From NCBI RefSeq assembly GCF_018598225.1, contig NZ_JAHESF010000010.1, positions 124,001 to 188,000 of the forward strand: a DNA stretch of 64,000 nucleotides. Direction: 5' to 3'. The notes under the pieces were generated by a model that saw only the letters and a program-made list of their open reading frames with translations, was not told where the DNA came from and searched no databases. Position numbers and translations under genes: made by a program. Positions 36,340 to 43,994 of this stretch are shown here, one piece after another; the first letter of the stretch is position 1; every line of letters starts with the position of its first letter. This DNA is from Chryseosolibacter histidinae. GTDB taxonomy: Bacteria; Bacteroidota; Bacteroidia; Cytophagales; Cyclobacteriaceae.

Positions 36340-36519
36340 AGAAGTCAGGAGTCAGAAGCCAGGAGTCAGAAGGAGCAAGTAGTAAGTAGTAAGGAGGGGT
36401 ACTTCCAGGAAAAGAGATTCAGAGTCCTGCGGCTTAAATCCTTGCGTTACCTGTGTTGGCCGGACTCCTTACTCCTTACCTCTGGCTCCTTACTACTTAC
36501 TTCTGGCTCCTTACTACTT
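36340..36519. repeat. Inverted heptamer-array pair, GGAGTCA/AAGTAGT type
   Basis: Left array (36340-36397) starts as GAAGTCA, GGAGTCA units and changes to AAGTAGT units, all in 7-nt steps. Right array (36463-36519) is the complement type (TACTACT, GGCTCCT). The centre is about 65 nt. The right array lies inside the 3' end of the minus-strand gene at 36447-36797. Confidence 0.87.
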
Positions 36520-36797
36520 CTCATACCATCGGGTGAAGAACTAAAAGAACAGACTCTTTCAATCTCGTGCAGATACAATACATGGGTCTGCAATTCCACA
36601 CCAGTGAGCTCATTGTCGCGGAGAATGACCACTACATCTTCCTCGTCTTCGTCTCTCCAAACTTGTTTGATGAAGCAGAGAAACATACCATTGCCGAGTG
36701 TGGGTGACCAAATGCCGAGGGCGTTTCCGCTACCGGCACTCCTGAGAAGCTCCTTGACTATTTCGTATTTTGACGTAGCGAAATAACGCGTATCCAT
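36447..36797 (-). CDS. Small conserved-looking hypothetical protein with repeat-derived C-terminus
   Basis: 116 residues from the ATG at 36797 (MDTRYFATSKYEIVKELLRS). The first 90 or so residues look like a compact acidic cytoplasmic domain: GNALGIWSPTLGNGMFLCF, VWRDEDEEDVVVILRDN, GVELQTHVLYLHEIERV. The last about 24 residues (RSSKEPEVSSKEPEV and on) are encoded entirely by the heptamer array at 36463-36519, so a 7-nt period is read as a short peptide repeat. The natural C-terminus was probably near DGMRS. I do not recognise the family. Monocistronic, convergent with the LytTR gene. Confidence 0.65.
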   Translation of the reverse strand: MDTRYFATSKYEIVKELLRSAGSGNALGIWSPTLGNGMFLCFIKQVWRDEDEEDVVVILRDNELTGVELQTHVLYLHEIERVCSFSSSPDGMRSSKEPEVSSKEPEVRSKESGQHR

Positions 36798-36934
36798 AAC
36801 GTTGTCTTTTGAAGTTAAGAAATCCGGTATGACCCTGGGCAAAAGCCGCACCCGCAGGAGAAAATGGGGCAACACCTTGCTGCTGGACCAGCAATTATCT
36901 TTTCTATGATGGGAATTGTCGTTAACCGGGCAAT

Positions 36935-36954
36935 GGCGGCCGTGAATGGCCGCC
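36935..36954. terminator. GC-rich hairpin after the DUF1080 gene
   Basis: GGCGGCC and GGCCGCC (7 bp) with a 6-nt loop, 45 nt past the stop of the minus-strand DUF1080 gene. No T-run on the minus strand; on the plus strand CTTTCACTT follows. Termination is plausible but not certain. Confidence 0.45.
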
Positions 36955-36998
36955 CTTTCACTTCAAACCAAAAAACGTGAAGAACATAAGAGGATAGA

Positions 36999-37790
36999 TC
37001 AATTCCCCTTCAAATTCAACAATTCAACTTTTCGGAAGTCGATGGGTTGACCTTCGCTTTGCAGGGCGATGAATCCGGAGGTCAGCGGTTTTCCTTCCTG
37101 CCAGAGGGTGCTGTCGTAACCCTGCACCACACCACCGCCCATGGAAGGCCTGCTGTATTGCAGCACGGTGTCGCCATTGATCATGTGGGTAATGAGCGAA
37201 TCGCCTAACACAATCAGCTCTGCCCGCACCCACTCATCTTTGTCATAGGTCTTGGAAGTTGAGTTCAGGCAATGACCGTTGTACTTCTCTCCCTGATATA
37301 CGATCTCGGTGCCGGGTGAGCACATATTGCCTGTGGGGCGCGGCTTGCCGTCGCCGAGGCCAGCCAGGAACTGCATCTCCACTGAAATGGGCCAGTTCTG
37401 CTCTTTAGGCATGCTGCGCGGATCCTGCGAATGGAACATCACACCACTGTTGAGAATTGTATAGTCCGGGGCACCACGCTGCAGCTCGCCGGTAAATCGA
37501 TATTCCACCACAAGGTGAAAATGCGAGAACGGCTGCTTGTAGTAGAGATGGGCAAACTGGTCGTTGAAATCTCCGTACTGGTCGTAACGTACTTTAATCA
37601 TGCCGTCTTCCACGCGAAAGGTGTTGCCAAAGTTCTCACCAACGTCGTGATGGTGGATCTTCACAATCCAGTCGTTGAGGTCGCGACCGTTGAACAAGGA
37701 GATCCATTCATTCTCCTGCTGCTGTGTTTCTGTCTTGGGACTGCAGGCGAAGAGCATTAGTAGTGCCGCGAATAGCATTGAGTTTTTCAT
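36999..37790 (-). CDS. DUF1080 (3-keto-disaccharide hydrolase-type) lipoprotein
   Basis: A 263-residue lipoprotein (MLFAALLMLFAC, Cys16) with one DUF1080 concanavalin-like beta-sandwich. EWISLFNGRDLNDWIVKIHHHDVGENFGNTFRVEDGMIKV opens it, followed by FAHLYYKQPFSHFHLVVEYRF, SGVMFHSQDPRSM, ISVEMQFLAGLGDG and the closing GFIALQSEGQPIDFRKVELL. Some members of the family hydrolyse 3-keto-glycosides; others may only bind sugars. Exported and membrane-anchored. It stands alone, so its pathway cannot be derived from neighbours, although Gfo/Idh/MocA oxidoreductases such as the one at 3.7 kb can supply keto-sugars (inference). Confidence 0.88.
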   Translation of the reverse strand: MKNSMLFAALLMLFACSPKTETQQQENEWISLFNGRDLNDWIVKIHHHDVGENFGNTFRVEDGMIKVRYDQYGDFNDQFAHLYYKQPFSHFHLVVEYRFTGELQRGAPDYTILNSGVMFHSQDPRSMPKEQNWPISVEMQFLAGLGDGKPRPTGNMCSPGTEIVYQGEKYNGHCLNSTSKTYDKDEWVRAELIVLGDSLITHMINGDTVLQYSRPSMGGGVVQGYDSTLWQEGKPLTSGFIALQSEGQPIDFRKVELLNLKGN

Positions 37791-37855
37791 AGTGATAGTG
37801 ACTGCTGGTTAAAGTGCGGAATATAGCGATTAGGGGGGAAATGAGTGTCTTGGGC

Positions 37856-37901
37856 TAGAAGTCAGAAGTCAGGAGGAGCAAGTAGTAAGGAGTAAGGAGG
37901 A
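37856..37901. repeat. Single heptamer array, AGAAGTC/AAGGAGT type
   Basis: AGAAGTC, AGAAGTC then AAGTAGT and AAGGAGT steps, the same two words in the same order as the left arm at 36.34 kb. It sits upstream of the DUF1080 gene; no inverted partner found. Confidence 0.78.
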
Positions 37902-37980
37902 TTCGCGTATTTGGGCCTTTTCGTTTGTGGGCTTTATGGTTCTCAGTGGCTTTGTGGCAAAAAAACGGGGCCGGTACCCT

Positions 37981-38059
37981 TAAAAAGAAGAAACCCCAGA
38001 CAGCTTCCGGGGTTTCAATAAGATCAAAGAAAGACCCTCTCTAAAACTTTAATCTTATG
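37981..38059 (-). ncRNA. Candidate small structured RNA, about 79 nt
   Basis: On the minus strand a 12-bp helix (38058-38047 with 38029-38018, one G-U pair) encloses a 17-nt loop containing GAGAGGG. It is followed after one nucleotide by an 8-bp hairpin (GAAACCCC and GGGGTTTC, 38016-38009 with 37997-37990, 11-nt loop) and TTCTTTTT, a classic intrinsic terminator. A TAnnTTTG -7 element sits 4 nt upstream of the helix. No coding frame is plausible in so short a transcript. Its terminator separates it from the DUF1080 gene. I cannot match it to a named RNA family. Confidence 0.65.
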
Positions 38060-38062
38060 GGA

Positions 38063-38070
38063 CAAATGTA
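38063..38070 (-). promoter_or_regulatory. -7 promoter element of the candidate small RNA
   Basis: Minus strand TACATTTG, a full match to TAnnTTTG. Upstream at the -33 distance the sequence is T-rich (CTTTTTAGG) rather than an exact TTTG. Confidence 0.55.
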
Positions 38071-38344
38071 ATGAATGTATACCTAAAAAGTACTATGCCG
38101 TGGGATTCTAATTAATACCTAATTATTCTTTTTTTATTCCAAAATGTCACCAAATACGGGCTATTTATGCTCTTATCCGGGGCATTTTGCCGGTCGGTTC
38201 TACGTATTGAAGCAGGTAAGCAGCAGTTTCCCCGATCGGGACCCGTTTGTGGTTTGGGAACAGCCACGGAAGCTGGTATCTGGCCATCATACCGCACAGG
38301 CACATCTTTTTTGATGGCCATGGCCGAACAAAACCAAAAACATT
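38071..38344. other. Leader and promoter region of the DUF2541-like gene
   Basis: No gene seen. TTTG near 38254 and TATCTGG about 20 nt later could be a weak plus-strand promoter. The segment 38160-38340 is GC-richer and unassigned. Confidence 0.35.
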
Positions 38345-39064
38345 ATGAAAAGAGCATTTGTTCGATCATGGGTGCTGTTGTTTGTGCTGGTCAATGCTGC
38401 TTTCTCGCAAAAGCCGACTGTGGTAACAGATAATAAACCGGGCTGGCGCAAGATCGGAGAGATCACCGCGAGCTTTAAAACTGAAACCGAGTCCATCGTA
38501 GTGCTTGGTGCAGATGAGTTTTCATCTATCAAATTAAAGGTTACAGATGCTCCCATCAACCTGCTACACCTGCAGGTATTTTACGAGAGTGGCGACATGG
38601 AGGAGATCAAAGTCGACCATCAGCTCCAGGCAGGTGCAGAAACACGCGCATTTCCCTTAAAAAATCCCTACCGGGATATTCAAAAGGTGGCTTTCACCTA
38701 TAAGACTCTGCCCAACGCCCAGAATGACAAAGCAGCGGTAGAGCTTTACGGCCTCAAGACAGGACTCGAAGGCGAGTCGGATGCTTATCGCAAAGAGCGG
38801 GAAAAAGCTGAAAGAGATGCCGAAGACGCTGGCAAAAACGCAACGCAGGAAGCTGAAGAACGATCGGATAAAGCCGGCGACCAGGTGGCTGAAACCGCCG
38901 GTAACATTGGCGCCGGCATCAAAGACAAGGTCTATGCAGACAAGGTAGCTCCCGACGGGAAAACCATCTACATCGACAAACACGCCAAGTTCTACTACAT
39001 CAACGATGAAGGCAAAAAGGTGTTTATTCTGAAAAGCCAGATGAAGGATAAACCGGATGAATGA
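38345..39064 (+). CDS. DUF2541-like secreted protein with charged helical insert
   Basis: A 239-residue exported protein: signal VRSWVLLFVLVNAAFSQ. Residues about 25-130 are a beta-sandwich resembling DUF2541-type proteins: GWRKIGEITASFKTETESIVVLGADEFSSIKLKVTDAPINLLHLQVFYESGDME and KVAFTYKTLP, ELYGLKTG. Then a highly charged, probably helical stretch (about 140-190, rich in E, K, A and D) and a C-terminal beta segment DKVAPDGKTIYIDKHAKFYYINDEGKKVFI. I recognise the first domain as a Bacteroidota periplasmic fold of unknown function; the rest is unassigned. Single gene, convergent with cheB. Confidence 0.75.
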   Translation: MKRAFVRSWVLLFVLVNAAFSQKPTVVTDNKPGWRKIGEITASFKTETESIVVLGADEFSSIKLKVTDAPINLLHLQVFYESGDMEEIKVDHQLQAGAETRAFPLKNPYRDIQKVAFTYKTLPNAQNDKAAVELYGLKTGLEGESDAYRKEREKAERDAEDAGKNATQEAEERSDKAGDQVAETAGNIGAGIKDKVYADKVAPDGKTIYIDKHAKFYYINDEGKKVFILKSQMKDKPDE

Positions 39065-39068
39065 GTTG

Positions 39069-39172
39069 AAAAGTTTAAGTTTAAAGTTTGAAGTTTAAAG
39101 TTTGAAGTTGGAGGTTTTGAAGTTGGAGGTGCGGCTTCGTGATCGGGCACAACTTTAAACCTTAAACTTGTA
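39069..39172. repeat. Inverted heptamer-array pair, AAGTTTA type
   Basis: Left array AAGTTTA, AAGTTTG units (39069-39111) and right array of TTTAAAC units (39149-39172). About 19 of 21 positions pair across the nearest arms. The centre ends are GTGC and GCAC, extending the stem. It fills the gap between the convergent DUF2541-like and cheB genes. Confidence 0.87.
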
Positions 39173-39175
39173 ATT

Positions 39176-40225
39176 TTAGACTTCCAGCAGACTCCGTACA
39201 TGCCCTGCGATCTCGTTAAGCGGCAGTATGACTGATACCCCGCCCGTTAGGATGGCTTTGTGTGGCATTCCGAAAACGGTGCACGATGCTTCATCCTGCG
39301 CAATGGTATAGGCACCTTTCTGATGCATGGCCAGCATGCCGGTGGCGCCGTCATCGCCCATGCCTGTAAGGATGATGCCGATGGCATGTTTGCCTTTCAC
39401 CTCAGCAACAGAATTGAAAAGTACATTGACGCTGGGCCGGTGCCGGTTCACGAGCTCGCCCTGGTAGATCCTGATCAGGGTGCGTCCGTTCTGGTTGCGG
39501 AGTGCCATGTGGTAGCTGCCCCTGGCAATGTAGGCTGTGTTCCGTTCTACAGGTTCACCGTCTTCCGCTTCTTTAACGGTAAGGGCGCACATATCATCAA
39601 GACGTTTGGCAAAGCTGGCTGTGAACTTCTCGGGCATGTGCTGAACGATCATGATGGGTGGCGCGTTTTCCGGCAACGCCTGGAGAAAGGTCTTCAGGGC
39701 ATCTGTTCCTCCCGTAGAGGCACCGATCGCAATCAGGGTACCCGCCGAGGCAGCGTATTGCCGTGGCACAACACTACCCCTATTCGCAACAGCATCGGCT
39801 TTCGGGCCACGCTCCTGCCCTGCTCCCTTTCTGGCAAAATATGCCGACCGCACTTTGTCCACAAGCACGATCCGCGACTCTTCTACCTCGAGCTCGCCGG
39901 AGAGGTTGGGTTTTGCCATCACATCCACAGCACCCATCTCGAGGGCTTTGAGCGCTACGTCAGCACCCTTCAGCGTCTGGTTGGAGATCACCACCACCGG
40001 CATGGGTGCCTGTATCATGATCTTCTTCAGAAAGGTAAGGCCATCCATGCGTGGCATCTCGATGTCGAGCGTGATCACATCCGGTTTTTCGCGCTGGATC
40101 TTCTGCACGGCAATGTAGGGATCGCTGGCAGTGCCGATCACCCTGATCTCGGGGTCGCTTTCCAACAGGCTCCTGTAGGTCTGCCGTACGAGCGCGGAAT
40201 CATCAACAATCAGTACTTTGATCAC
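39176..40225 (-). CDS. cheB: CheB protein-glutamate methylesterase
   Basis: 349 residues. Receiver domain with VLIVDDSALVRQTY and phosphoacceptor Asp54 in VITLDIEMPRMDG. C-terminal methylesterase with the catalytic triad: Ser in IGASTGGTDALK, His in IMIVQHMPEKFT and Asp in GIILTGMGDDGATGM. It removes methyl groups from receptor glutamates when phosphorylated by CheA, and can deamidate glutamines. Last gene of the chemotaxis operon, 11 nt after cheR. Complete length for the family. Confidence 0.96.
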   Translation of the reverse strand: MIKVLIVDDSALVRQTYRSLLESDPEIRVIGTASDPYIAVQKIQREKPDVITLDIEMPRMDGLTFLKKIMIQAPMPVVVISNQTLKGADVALKALEMGAVDVMAKPNLSGELEVEESRIVLVDKVRSAYFARKGAGQERGPKADAVANRGSVVPRQYAASAGTLIAIGASTGGTDALKTFLQALPENAPPIMIVQHMPEKFTASFAKRLDDMCALTVKEAEDGEPVERNTAYIARGSYHMALRNQNGRTLIRIYQGELVNRHRPSVNVLFNSVAEVKGKHAIGIILTGMGDDGATGMLAMHQKGAYTIAQDEASCTVFGMPHKAILTGGVSVILPLNEIAGHVRSLLEV

Positions 40226-40236
40226 GGGCGTTCCGG

Positions 40237-41112
40237 TTAGGTCATCAATTTTTGGTAGATGGTGGGCTGAATGCTCTTCAGCGGAAGTGTTGTGCCGAGC
40301 GCGGTTTCAGAATGTCCCAGGAACAAATACCCTCCCGGCTTGAGCCTGGCTACGATCCGCTCCAGCACTTCATTGCGTGTGCGGGCATCGAAGTAGATGA
40401 TCACGTTGCGGCAAAAGATAAAATCGAAATGGCATGGCAGGTTGTACTGTTTGTTGTTCAGGTTCAACACACCCAGGCTGATCCGGCTGGTGACCTCGGG
40501 GGAATTAAACCTGAGCGAAGGGTTCTTGCGGCCCGGCACAACCGTGAAATATTTTTCTTTGATCCGGTCAGGTATGTTCTCCAGTTCCGATGAGAACACT
40601 CCTTTGGCGGCGCTTTTCAGCGAAGGTACGGAAACATCGGAGCCCACGATCCTGTAATCGAGGGAAGGCATATCGTTCCGCAGCTCGTTCAGCACAATGC
40701 CCAGCGTGTACACTTCCTCTCCCGTGGAGCAGCCCGCGCTCCAGATATTCACCTGACGCGTTGAACCCAGGCGCCTGTAGTAGTCGGGTAACAGGTTTTT
40801 CAGAAACTCGAACTGGTAATTCTCCCTGAAGAAAAATGTCTTATGGGTGGTGATGTGGTCCACGAACAACTGATATTCCGCGTCAGCGTGTTCCGTTTTG
40901 AAAACGTGATCGATGTACGCCGCAATGGACGTCATCTTGAGCGCATGCAGTCGTTTGACGAGCCGCGACTCCAGCAGCACTTTCTTTTCACGGGGGATGC
41001 GCAGCCCGTATTTATTGGAAAGATACTGCGTCAGGAAGCTGAACTGCTCATCGCTGATCTTCCCATATGCGGGATGCGAATCGTCAAAAGCCGGTGGCGT
41101 CTTCTCACTCAT
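40237..41112 (-). CDS. cheR: CheR chemotaxis methyltransferase
   Basis: 291 residues. N-terminal helical CheR_N domain (FSFLTQYLSNKYGLRIP) and a SAM-dependent methyltransferase domain with VNIWSAGCSTGEEVYTLGIVL, the SAM-binding loop, YRIVGSDVSVPSLKSAAKG and FDFIFCRNVIIYFD. It methylates receptor glutamates for adaptation. The single receptor in the operon lacks an obvious CheR-binding pentapeptide at its C-terminus, so CheR probably binds the signalling domain directly. Starts 1 nt after the cheA stop, so translation is coupled. Confidence 0.96.
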   Translation of the reverse strand: MSEKTPPAFDDSHPAYGKISDEQFSFLTQYLSNKYGLRIPREKKVLLESRLVKRLHALKMTSIAAYIDHVFKTEHADAEYQLFVDHITTHKTFFFRENYQFEFLKNLLPDYYRRLGSTRQVNIWSAGCSTGEEVYTLGIVLNELRNDMPSLDYRIVGSDVSVPSLKSAAKGVFSSELENIPDRIKEKYFTVVPGRKNPSLRFNSPEVTSRISLGVLNLNNKQYNLPCHFDFIFCRNVIIYFDARTRNEVLERIVARLKPGGYLFLGHSETALGTTLPLKSIQPTIYQKLMT

Positions 41113-41113
41113 G

Positions 41114-43150
41114 TTATGAATCCTTCAGCTTCAGGGCATTGAGGATCAGCGCCATGCTGCCATCGCCGAGGATCGATGTGCCCGAAAAACAGTCCACTCC
41201 GGTCAGCAGCTCGTTCAGCGGTTTATAAACGGTCTGCAGCTTGCCGATGATCTCGTCTACCACCACAGCCACCTTCGTATCGTTCTTGTTGATGATGATC
41301 ACCGTCTCCTGCTCTGGAAAATCTTCTATGGCGAAATATTCACGCAGGGAGACAAACGGCATCAGGAGGCCGTCGTAACTGATCTGCCTGCTCTTTTTGT
41401 TGAAGAGCCTGGCGTGACTTTCCTTGTAACAATATTCAACTTCATTGATGGGGATCAGGTATTTGTTGTCTGCCACACTCACCACCAGCGTATCGAGTAT
41501 GGTGAGCGTGAGCGGAAGCCGGAGCGTGAAGATGGAGCCCAGGCCTTTTTCTGTGCTCACCTCGATATCGCCGCGAATGGCCGCAATATCTTTTTTTACA
41601 ACGTCCATGCCTACACCCCGGCCACTCACGGTGGTAACCTGGTCTGCCGTTGAAAAACCGGGAGCCATCATCACATTGATCAGCTCCTTCTCGGAATAGG
41701 CCTGGTTCCTGGTCAACAACCCCTTCTCGATACCTTTGGCCCTGATCTTGTCGAAGTCGATGCCGTTGCCGTCGTCCTGCAGCTGGATGAAGACGTGATC
41801 GCCGCTGTTGTACGAGTAGAACTTCAGCAGCCCTTTTCTCGGTTTGTTCCTTCTTTCGCGCTCTTCGGGGTTTTCGATGCCGTGGTCTATGGCGTTTCGG
41901 ATGATGTGCATCAGGGGAGCCTCCAACGCGTTGATCATGCTGCGGTCGAGCTCTGTATCGAGGCCTTCGGTAATGAACTCCACTTCCTTACCCAACGCCT
42001 TGGATACACTGCGGATCAACCGTTCGAGCTTTACATTTAATATATTCAGCGGTACCAGCCTGATGTTGAAGGCCGAATCACGCAACCTCAGCGTTAAGCG
42101 TTCCAGCTTCTCCATCGCCTCCACCACTTCCGGGTTCTGACCGCCGCCCATTAAATGATAGAGCTCCGACCGGAAGATCACCAGCTCACTTACCACGTTG
42201 ATCAGCTGATCGAGCTTTCCTGTAGACACACTGACGTGGCCTCCCTTGCGCGACCTGCGTGAGATCTTATCCAGCGACTCATCTTCTTCAGCTGCTTCGC
42301 CCTGCTGCACCGCTGTTGAAACGGTTTCAGGCTCTTCCGTGTGCTGCGCCTCGGGGGCGTTCAAAAACCCGGGCATGAGCGCTTCCACCATCTTCAGGCG
42401 GTCTTCGATCTGATGCGCGTCAAGCTGAATGTGTTTCCGGTATGGTTCGGAAGAAAAGAGTCCTGCATCTGTGATCTCAAGCACCGTATACTCCGACGGT
42501 TTCATAAAAAGGAACACATCTTTCACGGCTTCAAGGCCGGCTTTCGAGGCCAGCAGGATCTCGAACCATGAAACGACCTCCTTGTCGGCCAGCTGTTTCT
42601 CGAAGGGAACGGTCTCATCATGGACCATAAATTCCGATGCGCCCAGCTCCTGCAGCTCATCCAGCATGGCCTGAAAATTCAGCCCGCGTTTGTAGATGTT
42701 CTTTTCCGGCCTGAGAATAATGGCGTACGCTTTATTGTTGTTTGCCGCGCCACCAGCCGTTGCGTGATTCGCAGAAGCTGCTGTATCGTCTTCCTTCAGT
42801 TTTTCAATGTCCTTAATGATCTTCTCCGCCTGCTTGCCCGAATCTTTTCCATCGATGAGGTCGGCCAGCACATCCACGGCATGCAGGGTCAGGTCCAGGA
42901 TAAAATCGTCCTGCTGACGAATGCCGTCACGCACATCGGAATATACACTCTCCAGCTCATGCGAGAGACGTTCAACATCCTTGAACCCGAACATGCCCGC
43001 GCTTCCTTTCAACGTGTGCAGGTACCGGTAGATGTTGTTGATCATATCAGCGTCTTCCGGATCTTTCTCGAGCTGCAGCAGTGCCTGCTCGAGGTCCTTC
43101 AGGAGCTGTTTTGCCTCTTCAATATATTCCTGATGGAAATCCGCGTTCAT
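41114..43150 (-). CDS. cheA: CheA chemotaxis histidine kinase
   Basis: 678 residues. Hpt domain (P1) with phosphorylated His45 in YRYLHTLKGSAGMFGF; a middle region of about 110-275 that may be a CheY-binding P2-like domain, followed by a linker; P3 dimerisation about 300-360; P4 ATPase with HIIRNAIDHGIENPEER and GRGVGMDVVKKDI; and a C-terminal CheW-like P5 domain ending in TSILGDGSMALILNALKL. It phosphorylates CheY and CheB in response to the receptor. The start codon overlaps the cheY stop by 4 nt (ATGA-type junction). Complete. Confidence 0.96.
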   Translation of the reverse strand: MNADFHQEYIEEAKQLLKDLEQALLQLEKDPEDADMINNIYRYLHTLKGSAGMFGFKDVERLSHELESVYSDVRDGIRQQDDFILDLTLHAVDVLADLIDGKDSGKQAEKIIKDIEKLKEDDTAASANHATAGGAANNNKAYAIILRPEKNIYKRGLNFQAMLDELQELGASEFMVHDETVPFEKQLADKEVVSWFEILLASKAGLEAVKDVFLFMKPSEYTVLEITDAGLFSSEPYRKHIQLDAHQIEDRLKMVEALMPGFLNAPEAQHTEEPETVSTAVQQGEAAEEDESLDKISRRSRKGGHVSVSTGKLDQLINVVSELVIFRSELYHLMGGGQNPEVVEAMEKLERLTLRLRDSAFNIRLVPLNILNVKLERLIRSVSKALGKEVEFITEGLDTELDRSMINALEAPLMHIIRNAIDHGIENPEERERRNKPRKGLLKFYSYNSGDHVFIQLQDDGNGIDFDKIRAKGIEKGLLTRNQAYSEKELINVMMAPGFSTADQVTTVSGRGVGMDVVKKDIAAIRGDIEVSTEKGLGSIFTLRLPLTLTILDTLVVSVADNKYLIPINEVEYCYKESHARLFNKKSRQISYDGLLMPFVSLREYFAIEDFPEQETVIIINKNDTKVAVVVDEIIGKLQTVYKPLNELLTGVDCFSGTSILGDGSMALILNALKLKDS

Positions 43151-43512
43151 CGCAGGGCCTTTTTAACGATCTTGAGAAAATCCTGCGTCTCGAAGGGTTT
43201 TTTGATGAACGCGGTGATGTTGCCGTCCATGGCCTGCTGGATCTTTTCCTCGCGCACCTCCGTGGTGAGCAGCAGGATGGGTATGTAAGTGTACGACTCC
43301 ATGGCGCGAACTTTCTGAATAAGCTCGGCGCCATTCATGTTGGGCATGTTGAAGTCCGTAATGAGCAGGTCGATGGGTCTTCCGTCGAAAAGCTGCACCG
43401 CTTCATTGCCATCGGCCGCTTCCATCACGGAATAACCTTCTTTGGCAAGGGTGCTTACTATGATCTTGCGGGAAACGTTGAAATCTTCCGCTACAACGAT
43501 ATTTTTACTCAT
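43147..43512 (-). CDS. cheY: CheY-type single-domain response regulator
   Basis: 121 residues, receiver domain only. Acidic pair in IVVAEDFNVSR, phosphoacceptor Asp53 in LLITDFNMPNMNG, Thr in ILLLTTEV and Lys in AFIKKPFETQDFL. As a diffusible output it would act on a motility apparatus; no flagellar genes are in view, so in a gliding Bacteroidota the target is more likely gliding or surface machinery (inference). Lies between cheW and cheA with 4-nt overlap to the latter. Confidence 0.94.
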   Translation of the reverse strand: MSKNIVVAEDFNVSRKIIVSTLAKEGYSVMEAADGNEAVQLFDGRPIDLLITDFNMPNMNGAELIQKVRAMESYTYIPILLLTTEVREEKIQQAMDGNITAFIKKPFETQDFLKIVKKALR

Positions 43513-43517
43513 GGGGG

Positions 43518-43970
43518 TTAAATTAGTACTGCAAGTTCTTTTTCGAACACCTTTGTGGCATTGAGGATCATGTAAAAATCCTCTTCTACCTTATACATAC
43601 CGTCAAGCGTTTGTGTATCAAAACCCATACGCTCCAGCACTGGCGGCAACAGCTTTGATTCCTGGATGGTGATCACGTCGATCACTTCGTCGATCAGCAC
43701 GCCTACGTCGATCACATCTTCGTGGTGATGTACCTCCAGGATGATGACCTTGGTACGTTTGTCGATCACGGTCTCCCCCAGCGCAATCTTTTTGGCCAGG
43801 TCTACCACCGGGATCACGTTGCCTTCAAGGCTGATGGCACCTGCGATAAAGTCAGGAGCCTTGGGCACTTTCATCAGCTTCTCGAGGTTGATCACCCGCA
43901 GTACATTCTCCACATCGATGCCGAAAAGCTCTTTGTTCAGAGAGAAGAGCAGGCAAGGTATCTGCTTCAT
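43518..43970 (-). CDS. cheW: CheW coupling protein
   Basis: 150 residues forming one CheW/SH3-like domain: CLLFSLNKELFGIDVENVLRVINLEKLMKVPKAPDFIAGAISLEGNVIPVVDLAKK, followed by VGVLIDEVIDVITI and LDGMYKVEEDFYMILNATKVF. It links the receptor to CheA. 5 nt upstream of cheY and 24 nt downstream of the receptor gene, in the same operon. Confidence 0.93.
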   Translation of the reverse strand: MKQIPCLLFSLNKELFGIDVENVLRVINLEKLMKVPKAPDFIAGAISLEGNVIPVVDLAKKIALGETVIDKRTKVIILEVHHHEDVIDVGVLIDEVIDVITIQESKLLPPVLERMGFDTQTLDGMYKVEEDFYMILNATKVFEKELAVLI

Positions 43971-43994
43971 AGCTTTGGTTCTTTAGGCTTGTGA

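Noticed and set aside
39260-40240. Plus-strand open frame of 326 codons
   Set aside because: Antisense to cheB and without any protein-like motif.
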